From NCBI RefSeq assembly GCF_036850765.1, contig NC_089490.1:244664562-244728561 (forward strand): DNA of 64,000 nt, in the 5' to 3' direction. Source of the DNA: Saccopteryx bilineata. Taxonomy: Eukaryota > Chordata > Mammalia > Chiroptera > Emballonuridae. The position numbers and the translations under genes were made by a program. Below are positions 56,166-64,000 of this stretch, in pieces (the stretch's first letter is position 1; each line of letters begins with the position of its first letter). Under the pieces are notes generated by a model, which made no database searches, had not been told where the DNA came from, and saw nothing but the letters and a program-made list of their open reading frames with translations.

Positions 56166-56271
56166 AAATTGAATTAATGGGTAAATAATGAAAAATCTTA
56201 AGAATGGTCCCACTGATTCCAAATACCTATGCTGAATGTTTATATGTTTACTCTATATTTTCTTTCTTCCA

Positions 56272-56451
56272 AAGGACTTTGTTGGCTTTCAATCTGTGAT
56301 AAGCTCTTTGTGGGACTCCTACTACCCAAGGCAAGGGCAGAGGAAAAAGAAGTCAATAGCTGCACTGATGGCTACTGAAGTCACCGACAACATTTCCTAT
56401 GAGGTGACAGATGTGGCCAGCTACAACCAGCTTCTGTCCCTCACATTATGA
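56272..56451 (+). other. Terminal-exon-like segment, unrecognised
   Basis: An acceptor-like pyrimidine tract 'ttttctttcttccaaag' ends just before 56275. From there a frame stays open to a TGA at 56449-56451 and reads, in part, 'DFVGFQSVISSLWDSYYPRQ' and ends 'SYNQLLSLTL'. Amino-acid usage looks plausible for a protein. It is only about 59 codons, I do not recognise the family, and no canonical poly(A) signal was found just downstream. It may be a chance open frame. Confidence 0.25.
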
Positions 56452-57176
56452 GACCAGCAACAAGACAGCAAAGCAACAAACCCAAGGATTAGTACAATGC
56501 AGTGTGTGTGACATAAGAAGCTACTCCTTCGTCTTTGCATGAGCAATGGAAATGGGGGTGCCTGGTCTTTCTAAAACCTCATTGGGAGGATCATTCACAA
56601 GACTGTTGTATAATTGAGTTCCCTCATTGGCATCTGCTGAGAAAAAGGGTTTGTAAATTTACATATACTTCATAGGTTCAAAGGAAATCGGTCTTGGAGA
56701 GAGAGTGCCTACAGGGGGCAGTGTGAACTCACCCAGTTAATGGTTAAGACAAGAGACAGCTGGGATGAGGTGGCCAGTTCTCAGAACCTAGCTGAGCTTG
56801 TTCCATCCCCATTCCAACCCTGTGTCCCCACCCACTCTGAATGGGAGTCTATGGCCAATAACAGGAGCTGAGGGGCTTGAAGAGGTTGAGGTACGAATCA
56901 CTGTGGTACAAAGAGCCCAGACTTCTAATCCATGGAGAGAGCCAGAACCAGGACGCCTGCCTCCAAGAAGGCATCAGCAGCCAGGTTACGCTCACTGAGA
57001 GAGGTGGTGGCAGTTCCTGTTCTCACGACACACTTCCCCTCCCCTGCCCACCTGCCGCTCAGAACCTTGGAAGAGGAATCCCAGGAGGGGAACGAGACAT
57101 GGTGGTGTCCCTGAGAGAGACTCCCAGTCAGGCAGGGTGCCAATTCATGCTTGTACCAGATAGAGTGAAGGAGGAC
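56452..57176. other. Unassigned DNA
   Basis: Open frames of 60-100 codons overlap one another on both strands at 56798-57185 and have no known motif. Confidence 0.35.
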
Positions 57177-57299
57177 AGAAGGTGAGGATAAACTCGCGTT
57201 TGATGACTGAACTGACCGAAGCTTAATATCTGAAAACAGCTGGAAAACTATGGAGCCGCCTCAGATGCTGTGAGAGGACCCACTACCCCGTAGAGAATT
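57177..57299 (+). repeat. 123-bp direct repeat, copy 1
   Basis: Begins 'agaaggtgaggataaactcg' and ends '...ccccgtagagaatt'. It matches copy 2 at 58398-58520 with no indels and about 7 mismatches in 123 bases. Similarity stops sharply on both sides. No known repeat family was recognised. Confidence 0.95.
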
Positions 57300-58397
57300 C
57301 ATACTCGGTCTAGTAAAACTGGGAGGAATAATTTACAGATATAAAAGCTTCAAAGTTCTTACTGAGTTAACACTGCTTAACTAATCAGGTACATATGTAA
57401 ACCCATTCAAATTCATAGAAAGCCTGCAAGGAGAGAACAAATAGTGACTCCAAATCACAATCAAAGCAAACCTTTCCTTACTAATTTATCCCTGAGTCCC
57501 ACATGTAATGTCACTTTATCCCCAGTGAACCCTCCAGGTATCAGAGTATGGTCAGAGGCCCCATGGAGCACAGGAAGGATGCAGTCTTATTTTGACCCCA
57601 AATATAGTTCTGACTCAGTTAAAGGATGAAGCAAAGACATATGGCAGCTCTTACTTGGACCACAGTTTAGAATGAGCTCCTAGCCATCTGATGGATGATC
57701 TGGAACTTTCTGGAACCATTGAGATCACTGCTGATCAACATATTTGGAGGCATATGTCTGCAAGCCATCGATGTATAGAAATAGCTGATTTGTTTGTTCT
57801 TCTCTCAAGGGCAGAAATGTAAAGTATTTCATGATGTTATACGATATGAATAGTGATTTCTCCCAAAATGATTCTGAGAGAAGACCAGGCCCATCTTGAA
57901 CTACTTGTGTCTAATTCTCTCAATTCTAATTCTCTCAATTCTTCCACCTCCACTTATATATTCATATTAGATTGTTTGCTTGTCGACTCTGTTCCTGACA
58001 GCCTCTATTAGTTTCAGTCTATTTTCTGGACAACTTCTTGGTTTCTCAGATGATTTTACCATGACCTGTCTGAAAATCTGAGGCACTCCATTATGACAGA
58101 ATTCCTTGGGCTGTATGGAATCAGCCTTCAGGTTAGATGTATTACCCCTGCACCGAGTCAGAGAGCTCTCTCATTTTTAACTCTTTCCTTCAAAGATTCC
58201 GCTTCTCCTCTTGAATCCTTCATTACCTCCCTCTTCTCCTGGACTCAATTTCCCTGAACTTCAGCATTCCCTCTAGCTGACTCTTCTGGAAGCCAACATT
58301 TACATGCCATGCGCACCCTTGACAATAACGTAGACACAATATTCACAGAAATGTAGATGAGAACCACCAGAAATTGTCCATTTTTAGCCCCAGAAAG
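57300..58397. other. Unassigned DNA between the 123-bp repeats
   Basis: No gene or repeat recognised. A small tandem repeat 'ctaattctctcaatt' occurs at 57911-57941. Confidence 0.35.
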
Positions 58398-58520
58398 AGA
58401 AGGTGAGGATAAACTCGCGTTTGATGACTGAACTGACCAAGGCATAATATCTGAAAACAGCTGGAAAACTATGGAGCCGCCTCAGATGCTCTCAGAGGGC
58501 CCACTATCCCGTAGAGAATT
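58398..58520 (+). repeat. 123-bp direct repeat, copy 2
   Basis: Second copy, exactly 1,221 bases downstream of copy 1, same orientation. It shares the CpG-bearing 'actcgcgtttgatgactg' and 'ctatggagccgcctcagatg'. Confidence 0.95.
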
Positions 58521-58807
58521 TGTGCTTACATGGAGTCCTGCTAAGGCCAGAAGAAACCAAATAATCAGAGGTGGTGAGCCCGAGAAGGACCTAAATGTTA
58601 ATAATCATTTTATTCTTGACTAAACAGTGGTATGTTTCAATGTCAAACTTCAAAACACCCCAACACAAAGGAGAGCAGAGATTTCTAACAATGAGCAGTG
58701 AGTTTTGGCCTTTCTACCTTCTTCTACTTTAGTTTTTAAATGGATCCAAGTAATCTGAAAACCAGAGCTACCAACCACCTAAGTCACCTGGGCACTATTG
58801 ATATATA
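58521..58807. other. Unassigned DNA
   Basis: No gene or repeat recognised. Confidence 0.35.
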
Positions 58808-58916
58808 CCATATTTCCTCATGTATAAGCACACGTTTTGGGAAAAAATTGGGGTCTAAAAACTGGGTGCATCTTATACAGTAGTTGTAGGTTTTTTTACT
58901 TACATTTCCTGCTTTT

Positions 58917-59038
58917 TCAAGCTTGTTTTTGAGCTCATTGTTGAAGATAGTGATTCGTTATCAGACACAGATGAGGACAAGCTAGTGGATGGGAGCTTTG
59001 ATAGTGATGAAGAGCTGTATGAATTTTATGATAAATAA
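58917..59038 (+). pseudogene. Transposase C-terminal remnant, acidic tail
   Basis: A frame within the TA-flanked element ends in TAA at 59036-59038 and reads a strongly acidic tail: 'DSDSLSDTDEDKLVDG' then 'SFDSDEELYEFYDK'. Acidic C termini are known in pogo-type transposases. The catalytic region is absent. It is a fragment inside a nonautonomous element, not a host gene. Confidence 0.6.
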
Positions 59039-59071
59039 AACTTGAGTTCAATAACTTTATGTAATACATTT

Positions 59072-59398
59072 TTTTTTTTTTTACAGAGACAGAGAGAGAG
59101 TCAGAGAGAGGGATAGACAGACAGGAACGGAGCGATGAGAGGCATCAATCATTAGTTTTTCGTTGCGCATTGCAACACCTTAATTCTTCATTGATTGCCT
59201 TCTCATATGTGCCTTGACCACGGGCCTTGAGCAGAACGAGTAACCCCTTGCTTGAGCCAGCGACCTTGGGCTCAAGCTGGTGAGCTTTTGTTCAAACCAG
59301 ATAAACCCTCGCTCAAGCTGGCAACCTCGAGGTCTCGAACCTGGGTCCTCTGCATCCCAGTCCGACGCTCTATCCACTGCGCCACCGCCTGGTCAGGC
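59072..59398 (-). mobile_element. tRNA-headed SINE of the second family, antisense, nested
   Basis: Same family as 50271-50620. The target duplication 'tgtaatacattt' is exact at 59060-59071 and 59399-59410. A T run (the poly(A) tail on the minus strand) follows the left copy. It interrupts the TA-flanked transposon and is therefore younger. Confidence 0.95.
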
Positions 59399-59468
59399 TG
59401 TAATACATTTTATTTCAAATCTCTGGCCCCAAAACAAAAGTGTATCTTATACATGGGGAAATACGGTA

Positions 59469-60296
59469 CTTTGTAGAATGAAGATAGGTACGTTTCTGTG
59501 AGGTTGTTATAATGGCTCTTTCTTATGCCCTGGAAGCCCCACTTTAAATATCCAATTCCGTCCAAGGCTTTGGGATTGCAATATTCAGTACGAGGTGTCA
59601 TTACATGGTGATGGAAGGAATCCTGAAATACCGTCATGCTTGGCGGGCTGGCCTGCAACTTGTACAAATATCTAAGGCTTATTTTTCTTTTGATTTAAAA
59701 CATAACACAAAGGCTTTGCATTATAATCAGAGGTCGAACAGCCTGCTGGTGTCTGTAAATGTTTTCATCCCTTTGGTATTCCCTGGTCCCAAAAACAATG
59801 ATCAGAGATCAGAGAGACCGTAGGCTGAATTTCAGAAATCACCTTGGTGGGAGAGGAAGCCACCCAGTTCTTTATCACAGCGCCCCCTGCTGCTTCAAAG
59901 TCAAGGCCTCAGCACCGGTGCCGTTTTCCTTTCAACTGTTGAGGGGCTCTGGAAACATGGCTGGAAAACATTATCCTCTGCTGAGCTGGAGCCAGGAAAG
60001 TCTCAGGAGAGAATTCCTTCCTGACATAAAATTAAACCTGGCTTCAGCATATCTTGGGGGGAGGGAGGGAAAGGAGGAAAACTTACCGTTGATGTTTCTT
60101 GGCTTGGCTTTCTTTCTGTTCCTAAAGCAACATTATTTTAAAAATCTAACAAAACCTGTCATCTGCCAAGCCAACCCAAGCCTTCCCAGTTTGCGCCAGC
60201 TTGGGGTTTCTCTGTCCTGCCCTGTTCTGTCGTCTGTCTCATTCCACTCAAACTTTGCAAAATCTACGTGCAAACAGAGGGATGCCTTTGACTTAC
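59469..60296. other. Unassigned DNA
   Basis: A plus-strand frame 59759-60562 (267 codons) has no known motif. On the minus strand a second donor-like 'caacggtaagt' lies at 60081-60090. Confidence 0.3.
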
Positions 60297-60600
60297 CTGC
60301 AGCAGAAGTAGAAGCTGACTCTCTCTCTCCTGTGGAAGGGAACCCGGGGCTCAAACTCCCGCCAAGTCCCAGGCACGGTGGCCCCGAGGTGGTGGCAGAG
60401 CTCCCAAACCAAGGAGTGACTGAGCCTGCAGGTGACTTGTTCTTTTCAGCCTTGCACGACTTCAGAAGTGGCTCTGGAGCAACTGGCCCCAGGCGCTGTG
60501 TCCACAGGTCCAACTGGATGCACCGGTATCTTGAGCGGAAGCTCTGGACACTATGGCTGTAGGCGGCCTTGCTTCTCTGTGCTGGCTGTAGGTGGTGTGG
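60297..60600 (-). other. Possible minus-strand exon ending in a consensus splice donor
   Basis: The minus strand reads 'ctgcaggtaagtca' across 60297/60296, a perfect CAG|GTAAGT donor. Upstream of it the minus strand is open for about 100 codons, with more CpGs than its surroundings (60340-60560). No ATG opens this frame, and no clear acceptor was found upstream. It could be an exon of a noncoding RNA or of an unrecognised gene, or chance. Confidence 0.25.
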
Positions 60601-60603
60601 CAA

Positions 60604-60956
60604 AGATCACCATGTGACCTGATGCCACTGCTAAGTGTCAGGTTATTGATTCACCCAAGGAACAGATGTTAGAATCACTGAGTTTTTAAAAAAAGAGCTG
60701 CCTTCATCAATTCTGTGCTAGGGGAAAGGTACCTTGCTTCTCAAGATGAGGCTGGATTTACCTTCCAAACCAGTACTGGTTTAGGGTGACAGCTTTCTCC
60801 TTTATGTTCCTCTTGAAAAACAATGAGTTTGAAACTGTTGTTCACTGGGGAGAGAGGACAGCAAGTGAATTGACTCTCCTGAGAAGTTCTGTAGGGTGCA
60901 GAACAATTTTGGATACTCAGGCGTTGATCTCTGGCTCTGAATCTACTACCCAAATT
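60604..60956. other. Unassigned DNA
   Basis: No gene or repeat recognised. Confidence 0.35.
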
Positions 60957-60968
60957 AAAATGCATTTA

Positions 60969-61333
60969 GGATCCTGGTAGATGGACTCTGGTAGAGTGTC
61001 ACATCCATGTGTGGAAGTCCTGGGCTTGATTCTTGGTAAGAGCACACAGGAGAAGTGACCATCTGCTTTTTCACCCCTCCATCTCCTCTTTCTCTCTCTC
61101 TCTTCCTCTCCAGCAGCCATGGCTTGACTGGTTCCAGTGCATTGGCCCTAGGTGCCGAAGATGGCTCCATGGAGCCTCTGCCTCAGGTGCTAAAAATAGC
61201 CTGGTTGTGAGCATGGCCCCAGATGGGCAGAGCATTAGCACCAGATGGGGGTTGCTGGGTGGATTCCGGTTGAGGCGCATGCCAGAGTCTGTCTATCTCC
61301 CCTTCTCTCACTTGGAAAAGAAAAAAAAATAAT
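60969..61333 (+). mobile_element. tRNA-headed bat SINE, older copy
   Basis: The head is degraded ('ctctggtagagtgtcacatc', 'gggcttgattcttgg') but the body 'cacacaggagaagtgaccat' and an A-rich end are clear. The target duplication 'aaaatgcattta' / 'aaaatgtattta' (60957-60968, 61334-61345) differs at one base. Confidence 0.9.
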
Positions 61334-61345
61334 AAAATGTATTTA

Positions 61346-61646
61346 TAAGATTATAGAGTTTTAGGTTTGGTATCAGATAGTCAATCCACACCTTCTGCAG
61401 ACCAGGAAGCAGCATGTGACACACTGCACATACTCTGGTAGGGAGTGGTCAAGTTGGGACCCTAACAGATAAGCACTGGCCTCTGTGATCTGGTTAAGAT
61501 CTGCTCCAAATTGCTTTTTTTATTTAAGAATATCTCCTTTAACTGGCTTACATAAGACACTGCTTTTTGGAGGTTAAGGTATTCTCTAAGACATTCATTT
61601 AAAATATAAATATTTCAGAACAGGAGAGTAAAGTAACACTTTATAA
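61346..61646. other. Unassigned DNA
   Basis: About 300 bases with nothing recognised. Confidence 0.4.
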
Positions 61647-61657
61647 TGAATTGCATT

Positions 61658-62056
61658 ATTTATTTATTTATTTTTTTGTATTTTTCTGAAGCTGGAAACG
61701 GGGAGAGACAGTCAGACAGACTCCCGCATGTGCCCGACCGGGATCCACCTGGCACGCCCACCAGGGGGCGATGCTCTGCCCACCAGGGGGCGATGCTCTG
61801 CCCCTCTGGGGCGTCGCTCTGTCGCGACCAGAGCTACTTCAGCGCCTGGGACAGAGGCCAAGGAGCCATCCCCAGCGCCCTGGCCATCTCTGCTCCAATG
61901 GAGCCTCGCTGCGGGAGGGAAAGAGACAGAGAGGAAGGAGAGGGGGAGGAGTGGAGAAGCAGATGGGTGCTTCTCCTGTGTGCCCTGGCCAGGAATCGAA
62001 CCCAGGACTTCTGCACGCCAGGCTGACGCTCTACCACTGAGCCAATCGGCCAGGGC
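61658..62056 (-). mobile_element. Full-length tRNA-headed bat SINE, antisense
   Basis: Target duplication 'tgaattgcatt' is exact (61647-61657, 62057-62067). Read on the minus strand: 'agccctggccgattggctca', B box ('gggttcgattcc'), body, and the poly(A) end as a T-rich run. A 22-base tandem duplication ('cccaccagggggcgatgctc') starts at 61757 and 61779. Confidence 0.95.
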
Positions 62057-62067
62057 TGAATTGCATT

Positions 62068-62686
62068 TTTTAGAGGGAACAGAGGATTAGTGATTGGGAG
62101 TGGGGTTCTTTGAGGAGGTTGGGTTGAGGCAAAGGGTCAGGCCAGAGGCAGTGGGAGGAGCCCAGGAGGGACGGTTCAGGGTCCCAGGTGAAAAGACCTG
62201 GGCATTGGCATCGTAGAGACAAAATAAGAGCCCTGTGGGTGGGGCTTGGTCAAAGGGATGCAAACTGCGGGGTCCTCCTGTAAGGAGGCAAGTACGGGAA
62301 CGAAAGTGGGTTCTGAACATGAACTCAACTTCTTTTTTCACAGTTTCCTAAGCCCAACCTGAAAACTGGCCCTGCCTTCTCCAATGTCCAGATACATATA
62401 AAGTGGTTGGATTGTTTTTCATTCTAACAAGGGACTCTCCCCTCCATCACTTGTGTAGGTCTCAGAATAAAGACTAGAGCTTTGGAACAGAGGGCAATAT
62501 GCTCCCGCTGTCACTACCTTAGCCTCCTGTCCCCACCCCCCGCCTGGACCAGTGCAGTGTGATTCTCCTCTTCCTTCCCCCATTCCCAATCCATCTCCAT
62601 ATCCAAAAACAACCTGATGATGTCACTGGCCTGCTAAAAGATAAATAGTAAAAGTTTACATTGGGTCCACTGAATAATTTCTTCCC
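62068..62686. other. Unassigned DNA
   Basis: No gene or repeat recognised. Confidence 0.35.
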
Positions 62687-63090
62687 TGTGGTAGACTGAT
62701 TTATTGTTCCCAACTATGGAGCCCTCTTTCCCAGGAGAGGATTATGGATCCCATCCCTAGCAGTGTGACTGTTAATGCTTCCTAGGTTGGCTGAGTATTC
62801 TCTGCCCTGCTGATGCCAGACTTGGCTATGCGACTTGTTTTGGCCAATGGGATACAAGCGTCAAAAGCCGTCATCTGTTTCTGCCAGTCCTTATTCTGGG
62901 GAAGCTATGTTTCCCAAATAGGGGCAGCTCCTTTGGCTGGAGTCAGAGAATACGATGGGAAGACACATGGGGTAGAGTCACGGCAGCTGATCCCAGTCCC
63001 AGCATGTCACACGAATGAGAGACAAGTGTCGGTTGCTGTGAACCACTGAGATTTGGGGTTTGCTTGGTAATACAGCAAAACTGACTAACA
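62687..63090 (+). mobile_element. MaLR (MLT1-like) solo LTR, sense
   Basis: Begins 'tgtggtagactgattt' and ends 'aactgactaaca', a TG...CA form. It contains 'gttttggccaatgggatac' and 'gtgaaccactgagatttggg', typical of MLT1-type LTRs. The flanking 5-mers do not match. Old, noncoding. Confidence 0.65.
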
Positions 63091-63094
63091 TAAA

Positions 63095-63400
63095 TTTCCT
63101 TCCACACTTTAGCCCCAACCTGCTTTTCCAGACTTAGCTGGCATTACGACGGCACACGCGCCCTGCAATCTCGGCAATCTCGAAGCATCTCGGTCCCCTA
63201 GCCTCTGTGCTCTGCTTGTACTATTCCCCTCACTCAAGTGGCTGGTCCCCAATCTTCAGCAAACCTCATTTGCCAGATTCTTCCAATTAGCTCAAAATTC
63301 ATCTCACATATGAAATCTTTCTGAATGTCTTGATTTGAAATGAATTTTCCTTCCTTGGAATTACATGTTTATATCACCTACCACTCTATGTGTTAATAAT
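63095..63400 (+). mobile_element. L2 3' region, sense, degraded
   Basis: 'ccccaacctgcttttccaga', 'cttgtactattcccctcact' and 'catgtttatatcacctacca' resemble the L2 3' end. Assignment is tentative. Confidence 0.45.
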
Positions 63401-63404
63401 AAAA

Positions 63405-63998
63405 AGTTCTATTTATTTAGCATGTACTTCATGCCAGATGCTGGCTTTTTATTTATTTTTTCACCAACTGTGTTAGTTTGCATGCACTATGATGCGATAA
63501 AATTTCAAAAGGGTTTCTTGTGATGGAAACCCCATGGAGGACGGAGGGGAGGGAATGGTGGAAAGTAGTGGGAGCCTTCCCACCACAGCGGCGGTTGGAC
63601 CCCTGCGGGAGGAGAGAGGGAGGAAGGACGACTGGGAAGGAAGAGTCTCAAGCTGAGTGCAATTCCAGGAAAGGTTCTTCCAACCAATGGGAGTCTTCAA
63701 GTGAAAGACATGTTTTTTGGGCGTCCCTTATGTCCCAGGGATGACCTGCATTGGTTCACTCCATGCTTGGTCATTGGCTCCCTGGGAGCAGCCCTGTGAG
63801 AATATATGAGGACGGAGCCAAAAAGACAGGAGCTGAGGGTGTCAGTCGAGTATGTCTCCGCAGCACGACGTCTCAACAGTTCTTCCTCGTGGCTTCCACA
63901 TCTACATTAATTTGTTAAATTTTCACCCAAATTACATAAGGTCAGGGCCATTACCATTCCTGCTTCAAAGGCCTAGAAAGATGAGGTGACTGTTACCG
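63405..63998 (-). mobile_element. MIR SINE, antisense, split by an insertion
   Basis: The left part (63405-63468) has 'tttatttagcatgtacttca' and 'tgccagatgctggc'. The right part (63901-63998) has 'ttgttaaattttcacccaaa' and 'ctagaaagatgaggtgactg'. Together they read as one antisense MIR, interrupted by 63471-63900. Confidence 0.7.
63471..63900 (+). mobile_element. Probable solo LTR inserted in MIR
   Basis: The inserted block begins 'tgttagtttgcatgc' and ends 'gtggcttccaca', a TG...CA form. It contains inverted CCAAT boxes ('cattggttcac', 'tcattggctccc') followed 30-40 bases later by a TATA-like 'gaatatatgag' at about 63801-63811, the layout of a Pol II promoter in a U3/R region. No matching flanking duplication was found, and no family is assigned. 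Confidence 0.5.
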
Positions 63999-64000
63999 TC

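Larger units (their letters stand above)
58808..59466 (+). mobile_element. TA-flanked DNA transposon (Tc1/mariner superfamily, perhaps pogo/Tigger-like), with nested SINE
   Basis: The left end 'ccatatttcctcatgtataa' and the right end 'ttatacatggggaaatacgg' are inverted repeats, 2 mismatches in 21. They are flanked by TA (58806-58807 and 59467-59468). Without the SINE at 59072-59398 and one duplication copy, the element is about 320 bases. It retains a coding remnant at about 58917-59038. TA target and acidic C terminus suggest a pogo/Tigger relative; the family is not proven. Confidence 0.82.

Noticed and set aside
59759..60562. 267-codon plus-strand open frame as a protein gene
   Set aside because: No known motif, uneven composition, and the better exon signals in the region (splice donors) are on the opposite strand.
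61646..62090. Overlapping 90-126 codon frames on the plus strand
   Set aside because: They are antisense readings through a full-length SINE and share text with frames in other copies of that SINE.

Overview
This is a 64-kb stretch of mammalian nuclear DNA, almost certainly from a bat. No intact host protein-coding gene, rRNA gene or functional tRNA gene could be identified. The bat call rests on at least eleven tRNA-headed SINEs. Several keep clear Pol III A and B boxes, have a body that begins with a 'cacataggagaagcgcccat'-like motif, end in an A-rich tail and carry target-site duplications. This SINE type is known to me from rhinolophoid and emballonurid bat sequence; I cannot name the species. 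Laurasiatherian-type L1 3' ends, young hAT elements and old mammalian repeats (MIR, L2, MER5, MaLR LTRs) fit the same host. The window looks like an intergenic region or a very large intron.

Layout. 1-3047: unique DNA plus an ancient L1 remnant. 3048-9197: a large L1 with a 2.6-kb 5' UTR built around tandem ~243-bp monomers, a broken ORF1, and an ORF2 with an undamaged endonuclease part and one frameshift before the reverse transcriptase. A deletion junction fuses this L1 to a 3'-truncated SINE at about 9198. 9443-19094: old MIR/L2/MER5 remnants, two full-length young SINEs (14702, 16807) and an L1 3' end. 19095-20977: a MaLR LTR followed by an L1 with a 5' inversion (twin priming) and matching target-site duplications. 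20978-33180: hAT and mariner miniature elements, a SPIN-like hAT with a perfect 8-bp target duplication (28841-29054), SINEs, MIR and L2. 33180-50620: L2, MIR, a MaLR LTR, a long hAT with a perfect 8-bp duplication (39888-40209), another L1 3' end (48106), a 36-bp minisatellite, and a SINE of a second tRNA-headed family (50271). 50622-64000: L2, a 123-bp direct repeat 1,221 bp apart, a TA-flanked DNA transposon with a SINE nested in it (58808-59466), three more SINEs, a MaLR LTR and a probable solo LTR inside a MIR.

Possible host exons are weak. They are a plus-strand terminal-exon-like segment at 56272-56451, a minus-strand open stretch at 43255-43800, and a minus-strand segment ending in a consensus splice donor at 60297. 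I did not recognise any of them as a known gene.

I saw no new gene system. The most informative content is the record of transposon activity: several class II (cut-and-paste) families of a kind linked to horizontal transfer, a monomeric L1 promoter region, and nested insertions that allow relative dating. Repeat boundaries marked by target-site duplications are firm to a few bases; those of old MIR, L2 and MER fragments are approximate.
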